Assembly: GCF_905147045.1 (NCBI RefSeq)
Contig: NC_065904.1
Coordinates: 4,898,001-4,962,000, forward strand
Direction: 5' to 3'
Length of the DNA stretch: 64,000 nt
Source: Nymphalis io
Lineage: Eukaryota > Arthropoda > Insecta > Lepidoptera > Nymphalidae
Made by a program: the position numbers and the translations under genes. The notes below the pieces were generated by a model. It searched no databases and had not been told where the DNA came from. It saw nothing but the letters and a program-made list of their open reading frames with translations. Shown here in pieces: positions 42,801 to 48,800 of the stretch; within the stretch, counting starts at the first letter, position 1, and each line of letters starts with the position of its first letter.

Positions 42801-45800
42801 AAATCTTTTCAAATCCCATCCAAGTATATTTTCAGAATATTATCTATTATATGATAAACACGATGAGAGTTCTGGTGCAGGACCACCTGCTTTGCGAGCT
42901 TTCCGAGGTACGAGAGAATGAACAGTAACAACGTCCACGCTAACTCGACCCGGGAATCGAACCCAGGACCTCAGATCCAAAGTCTATACCCTATTCAAAT
43001 CGGAGTAGGAGGAAAGGTAAACAAACCGTATATATACAAATTGCATGCGATTTTTAATTGTTTTGATGTATCACGCACTAGAAACTGTTCTTGATTAATT
43101 TACCTTTAATTATAATACAACACTATTAAACTTAACTAGTTATAACCATTGAAAACGCTATTTTCTCGCGAATCCATAGTGAATATGGATGGATGGATGG
43201 ATAAAGTGTGAAAAGATTATTCAAGATGTCGACCAATGATATTGCGTCTCTTGATATCGGTGGCAAAGTTGTTTATTTGGGTTAACTCCTCTTGTGGTTC
43301 GAATAGGCTGTAGATAAGCTAGCTAATAGACCAACGAGAATATTTTTTTTTTTATATTTGCCGGGAGGGCGAATGACTCTACTCCACCTGATGTTAAGTG
43401 GTAGTAGATTCCAAACGCGACGACTGCCAGTACACTCGGGAAGAATGTTCTGCACTAGCCGCCCTCGCCTTGCCGATCCGCAAGATGCCTCTTCACGCCT
43501 CGTTTGAAGGAAGGATTATATATATTGCATATTTTAAATATATTTTATTCAAGGAAATAGATCGCTAAAAATTAACAGTTAACAAAGTATTGGTAAAAAA
43601 CCAAGCAACGACTTCGTTTTGAGGTCGATTATGAAACAAGTGCCTATAAGAGAAACTCGATTGTAAACTGTTACGAAATCTCACCTTTTGTAGAATCACT
43701 ATCCGCTGATTCGTCGATCGATTCCTGAAATAAAATATGAAAAATAATTAGTCCAATAAACTATTTTGAACAAATCAAGAACGTTTTTATGTCGAGACGA
43801 GATAACCTTGAATATGCCTTACGGATGGGTTTTTTAATCAAAATTCGTAGTCGGACAGTCTTTTAATTTTGTGTTAGGATATTCGCTTAAGCATAAGTTT
43901 ATAATAAATTCATCAAGCACTCTGCGGTCAACACCTCGTAGCCTGGAGTTTTTTTTTATTATAATTGGGAAACAACATACACACCACATACATTACACAA
44001 CAATTAACTCGGTAACATACCAATCAAGTTTCCACTTGAAACTATTTCATGAATGGTAGTAAACAAGCAATTTAGTAAATTATAAATAATAATTATCAAG
44101 ATTCAAATGTATTATGAATATACCCTAATATTACCCTACAATATACCCTAATATTAGGAAAATAATACTTATACAATAGAGCAACTTGTTACAATAAGAT
44201 TCAATTTTTTTTCCTATACAGGTTTAATAAAAATAATATCCATCCAACATAAAGGCCATCTGATTCCAAATTAAGCTTGTACAGAGCTTGTACTATGGAA
44301 ACCAGACAACTGATATACTACATATACTACTTTTTCTTATGTAAATACATACTTATATAGATAATTACACCCAGAGTCAGGACAAACAGACATGTCCATG
44401 CACACTAATATCTGTCCTGGGTGAGAATCGAACCCACGACCTTCGGCGTGAAAGGCAAGCATCCACCAACCACGCCAACTGGCTCGTCAAACGCAGATTT
44501 ATTTTTGCTCAACGAATAAAGTTATTTTAGTTATTTTTTTAGTTTATCATAGTTATTTTGACATCATCTTATTCAAAAATTAATACGGCGGATATTTTTT
44601 TTTAAATTCAACGCCATCAGAGCATTATTAAAATTTGAATTTTTTTTAAAGATAAATTATTCATGTACCACTGAGCAATAAAAAACACTTGTCTAATTTA
44701 TAATAAAAACAAAACTAAACAAGAAGTACAAGGATAATTCGACTCGTTTTTTTTTCAATTCAAAATTAATTTCAAGCGATTTTTTCTCTATACAAAAAAA
44801 ACATGATCAGATAAGCTACTAACCTTTGCTACCATACTATATTAATACCATGCGTCAGAAAATCATTATACTTTTAAATAATAGAATATTCAACGGTGAC
44901 AATATTCTGTTTCAGTATAAAAGTTTTTAGATAAATGTTACCAATATGAAAAACATTATAGAACAGAGATGGCCTAGTGGTTAGAACGCGAGAATCTTAA
45001 CTGACGATCGTGGGTTCAAACCCGGGCAAGCACCACTGAATTTTCATGTGCTTAGATTATAATTCATCTCGTGCTTGACGGTGAAGGAAAACATCGTGAG
45101 GAAACCTGCATGTGTCTAATTTCATTGAAATTATGCCACATGTGTATTCTACCGACCCGCATTGGAGCAGCGTGGTGGAATAAGCTCCAAACCTTCTCCT
45201 CAAAAGGGAGAGGAGGCCTTAGCCCAGCAGTGGGACATTAACAGGCTGTTACTGTATAGAACAGACTTATTTTTAATAACGCTATGTGTTAACTGATAAG
45301 AACAATAACAAACAAACATCACATGTTATGCGTAACAAGACTATAATTTGAAACTAAACAGTTTGCTTAATGCGTAGACTCTAAGAGAATACAGAATGTT
45401 TAATTTATAACAATGGACTTGACGTTATCCATTATAATATTGGTTTAAAAGTTATTAATAACTAGTTTCCACGCGCGGCTTTTTTCTTCGATTTACCTTA
45501 GAGCCGAGATAGGTTAGAGTACGTAAATCCTAAACGAAAATCGCATGGTCAAACATGGGCGAATGAATTTTCATTGGCATATTCACTTTTATTTAAATTC
45601 ATATCGTGCTTTGCGATGAACGAACACATCATAAGAAAACTTCTTGTGTCGGATGGACTGTGTTACATGTGTATCCACCGACCCTCATCGACCCAAGCTC
45701 CAAACCTTCTTCCCTAGAGGAAAGGGTACGTTTGCCCAGCAATGGAACATTTACAGGCAATTACATGACTATCTCACCTTATAAGCTTAGCTACAGTTAT

Positions 45801-48800
45801 ATAAGCTATATACTTTCAAAACCGAGAACTCTTCTTGTAAATAAACACACACACACACACTATATTTCCATAATCGATTTCCTTTTATTTTTTTACATGT
45901 TATAAATCATATCGGTTAATTAAATTGCAGTGTAACGCATTATTTTGATAAAGATATTTATTACCGTTTTTAATTTTAATCATACATGTATATATTCATA
46001 GATTAACATAATTACTGGTACAATTGTATAATATGTCACGAATATATTATATATATTTATTATATTCAGAAAATATAAGTAATGCAGCGTCATGATATAC
46101 GTAGTATCGATTACAATATTATCTTTTCAATGACCTAACAAAACTTGAGGAAGAACCTTTACAATCTAGTAATCTATTAATTAATTACATGGACGGTTCT
46201 ATACCTTATTTGTATATGCATAATGGTTATAATACAAATCACGATAAGCTGTATCAAGTTTTGACTCTTTTAGGGGGTATTTCTGGAATTCGGTGTTCGG
46301 GGTATTAGGTGTATGCGGTTATATTTTTCTATTCGGCTGAATATCGAATATTTAAAAACAGAATTAAAAAATAACATAAAACAAGGTAAATTTGTTATGT
46401 ATCTTTTCTCAATGCTGATGCAATATGTATCAATGCTTTGCAATCATACATTTCTGATCTATGTATTTATTAGAATTATATCAATGGCAAGTAACATACG
46501 TACGTAAATATTTTTTTCTTAGATATCAAAACCAGATAATTTATCAAATTTATTTTATATATTTCATGATTAAATATTTCTATTCTATTTATTAAAAAAA
46601 ATACATTTGGAAAAACACGCACAAGCAGTGCAACAAAAAAACATTAAATAAACAAAACGACTAAATAAATGCTAAAAAATCAAAATCGTTTTGGTTATTA
46701 TTTGCACACCAAAAATATTAAGTTTTTGAAGATATCACAAATTTAAGCTAAACGAATTGATATATGAACTATAAAAGAAGTAAAAGTTGTATATTACGAT
46801 ACACAAATATATTGTCTTCCGTATTTTTCCGATTCGTATGCTAATTCTTGAACATGCATTAATAAAGTCGAATATTCGGTAATACGGAAACGCAACTGAG
46901 CGATTTTGATATTTTTTTTAATATTTGCCGGGAAGGTATTTGACTCTACTCCACCTAATGGTAAGTGGTAGAGGTAATGTACTGGTACTGGTGGTAGGGC
47001 TTTGTGCAAGCTCGTCTGGGTAGGTACCACCCACTCATCAGATATTCTACCGCAAAACAGCAATACTTGATATTGTTGTGTTCCGGTTTGAAGGGTGAGT
47101 GAGCCAGTGTAATTACAGGCACAAAGGACATAAAATCTTAGTTCCCAAGGTTGGTGGCGCATTGGCTATAAGCGATGGTTGACATTTCTTACAATGCCAA
47201 TGTCTAAGTGCGTTTGGTGACCACTTACCATCAGGTGGCCCATATGCTCGTTCACCTTCCTATTCTATAAAAAAAAAAAGAGTCCAAACGCGACGACTGC
47301 CAATACAATCGGGAAGAATGTTCTGCACTAGCCGCCCCCTAGTTACCTCTGTACGCCTAGTTTGAAGGAACCCAGGTTATAAGAGGAGCCGGTAAAGAAT
47401 TCAATTCTTTGGAAGTGCGACAAAGAAAGGAGAGTCGCCGATTAAGACGATATTGCTCTTTTGGAAAAATTGATTTAAAATTAAAAAAAACTAAGAGAAA
47501 CTAACTAACCTAAAATAAAAAAAGTACGAGTACCTATATTTCGATTTAATTACACATCGCAAATTTCGTAAAACAAATAATTGGTTGACGAGCTGGTTGG
47601 CGTGGTTGGTAGATACTTGCCTTTCACGCCGAAAGTTGTGGGTTCGATTCCCACCCAGGACAGACATTTGTGCGCATGAACATGTCTATTTGTTCTGAGT
47701 CTGTGTGTAATTATCTATATAAGTATGTATTTACAAAAAGTAATATATGCAGTATATCAGTTGTCTGGTTTCCATAGCACAAGCTTTGTACAAGCTTAAT
47801 TTGGGATCAGATGGCCGTGTGTGAAAAATGTTCTAGTATATTATTATTATTAATAATAATAATAATGAAAAACTTACATCTTTCATCTTAGAATCCCTAT
47901 CAAAGTCCTCAACGAGTCCCATAATTCCTTCCCAAATAGACGACGTAGGTTCTACGTCTTCACCTGCTACTATTGTTTGATTGAGATCCGACTGACCATC
48001 ACTCTGTATCATATCCGGTTTACTCTCCACAAAGAATCCAGTTTCGATTACTTGGCTCGGTGAATCCTCGTTTTCGTCATGAATGCGAGTGATGTTCCCA
48101 TAATCTGTACCGTCTCTTAAGTACTCATCTTCTTGTATATCTTCGTTCGTTGAAGACTCTATATTGATGAATCTGGAATAAATGAGAATTTTAAAATAAA
48201 CAACATTGCCATGTAAAGCTTTTAGTAGTTAATGTAAAGAATATATCGTCTTCAGGTCTTTAATTTATAAAAATTTATGTTGATAACGCAGACTAATATT
48301 TAAATCGAAGCATTTTGCTTTAAATGATATAGCATATTTCCTTTTAGCATATTATATGCCCAATAAGATGCCGAGCCCAACAGGCCTTTAAAAATAATTC
48401 CTTTAGTAAGTGAAGCCTTACAGTAAAAAATGAGAAAATTAGGGAATAGTATTATTAGATTATCATGTTTCTGAGGTTTCTTAATGCCAGTGTTAAATCA
48501 CACTCAATGAACTTAAACATGACGTTACACACTGTAAAGACAAAAATTACTTCTTGAATTATAAATTACTAATCAAAAACTCGAATAGAAATGACTTGAA
48601 ATGTTTCTACTCTGATTTTTTTAAATACTGTCAAATTAATTTGGAAATTCTGTAATAAAAAATATAATAGATTTTGTAATGTCATGAAATATATTGTTGG
48701 TGAGACCGAGAATATTTCGTGGTTGCAAATCAGTGACATTTCAAATTTCATCAACAATCATGTTCATGTTTATTGGTATTATTTACAAAATTGAAATTTC

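Noticed and set aside
46794..47162. 122-codon minus-strand open frame
   Set aside because: Composite of family B and LINE sequence.
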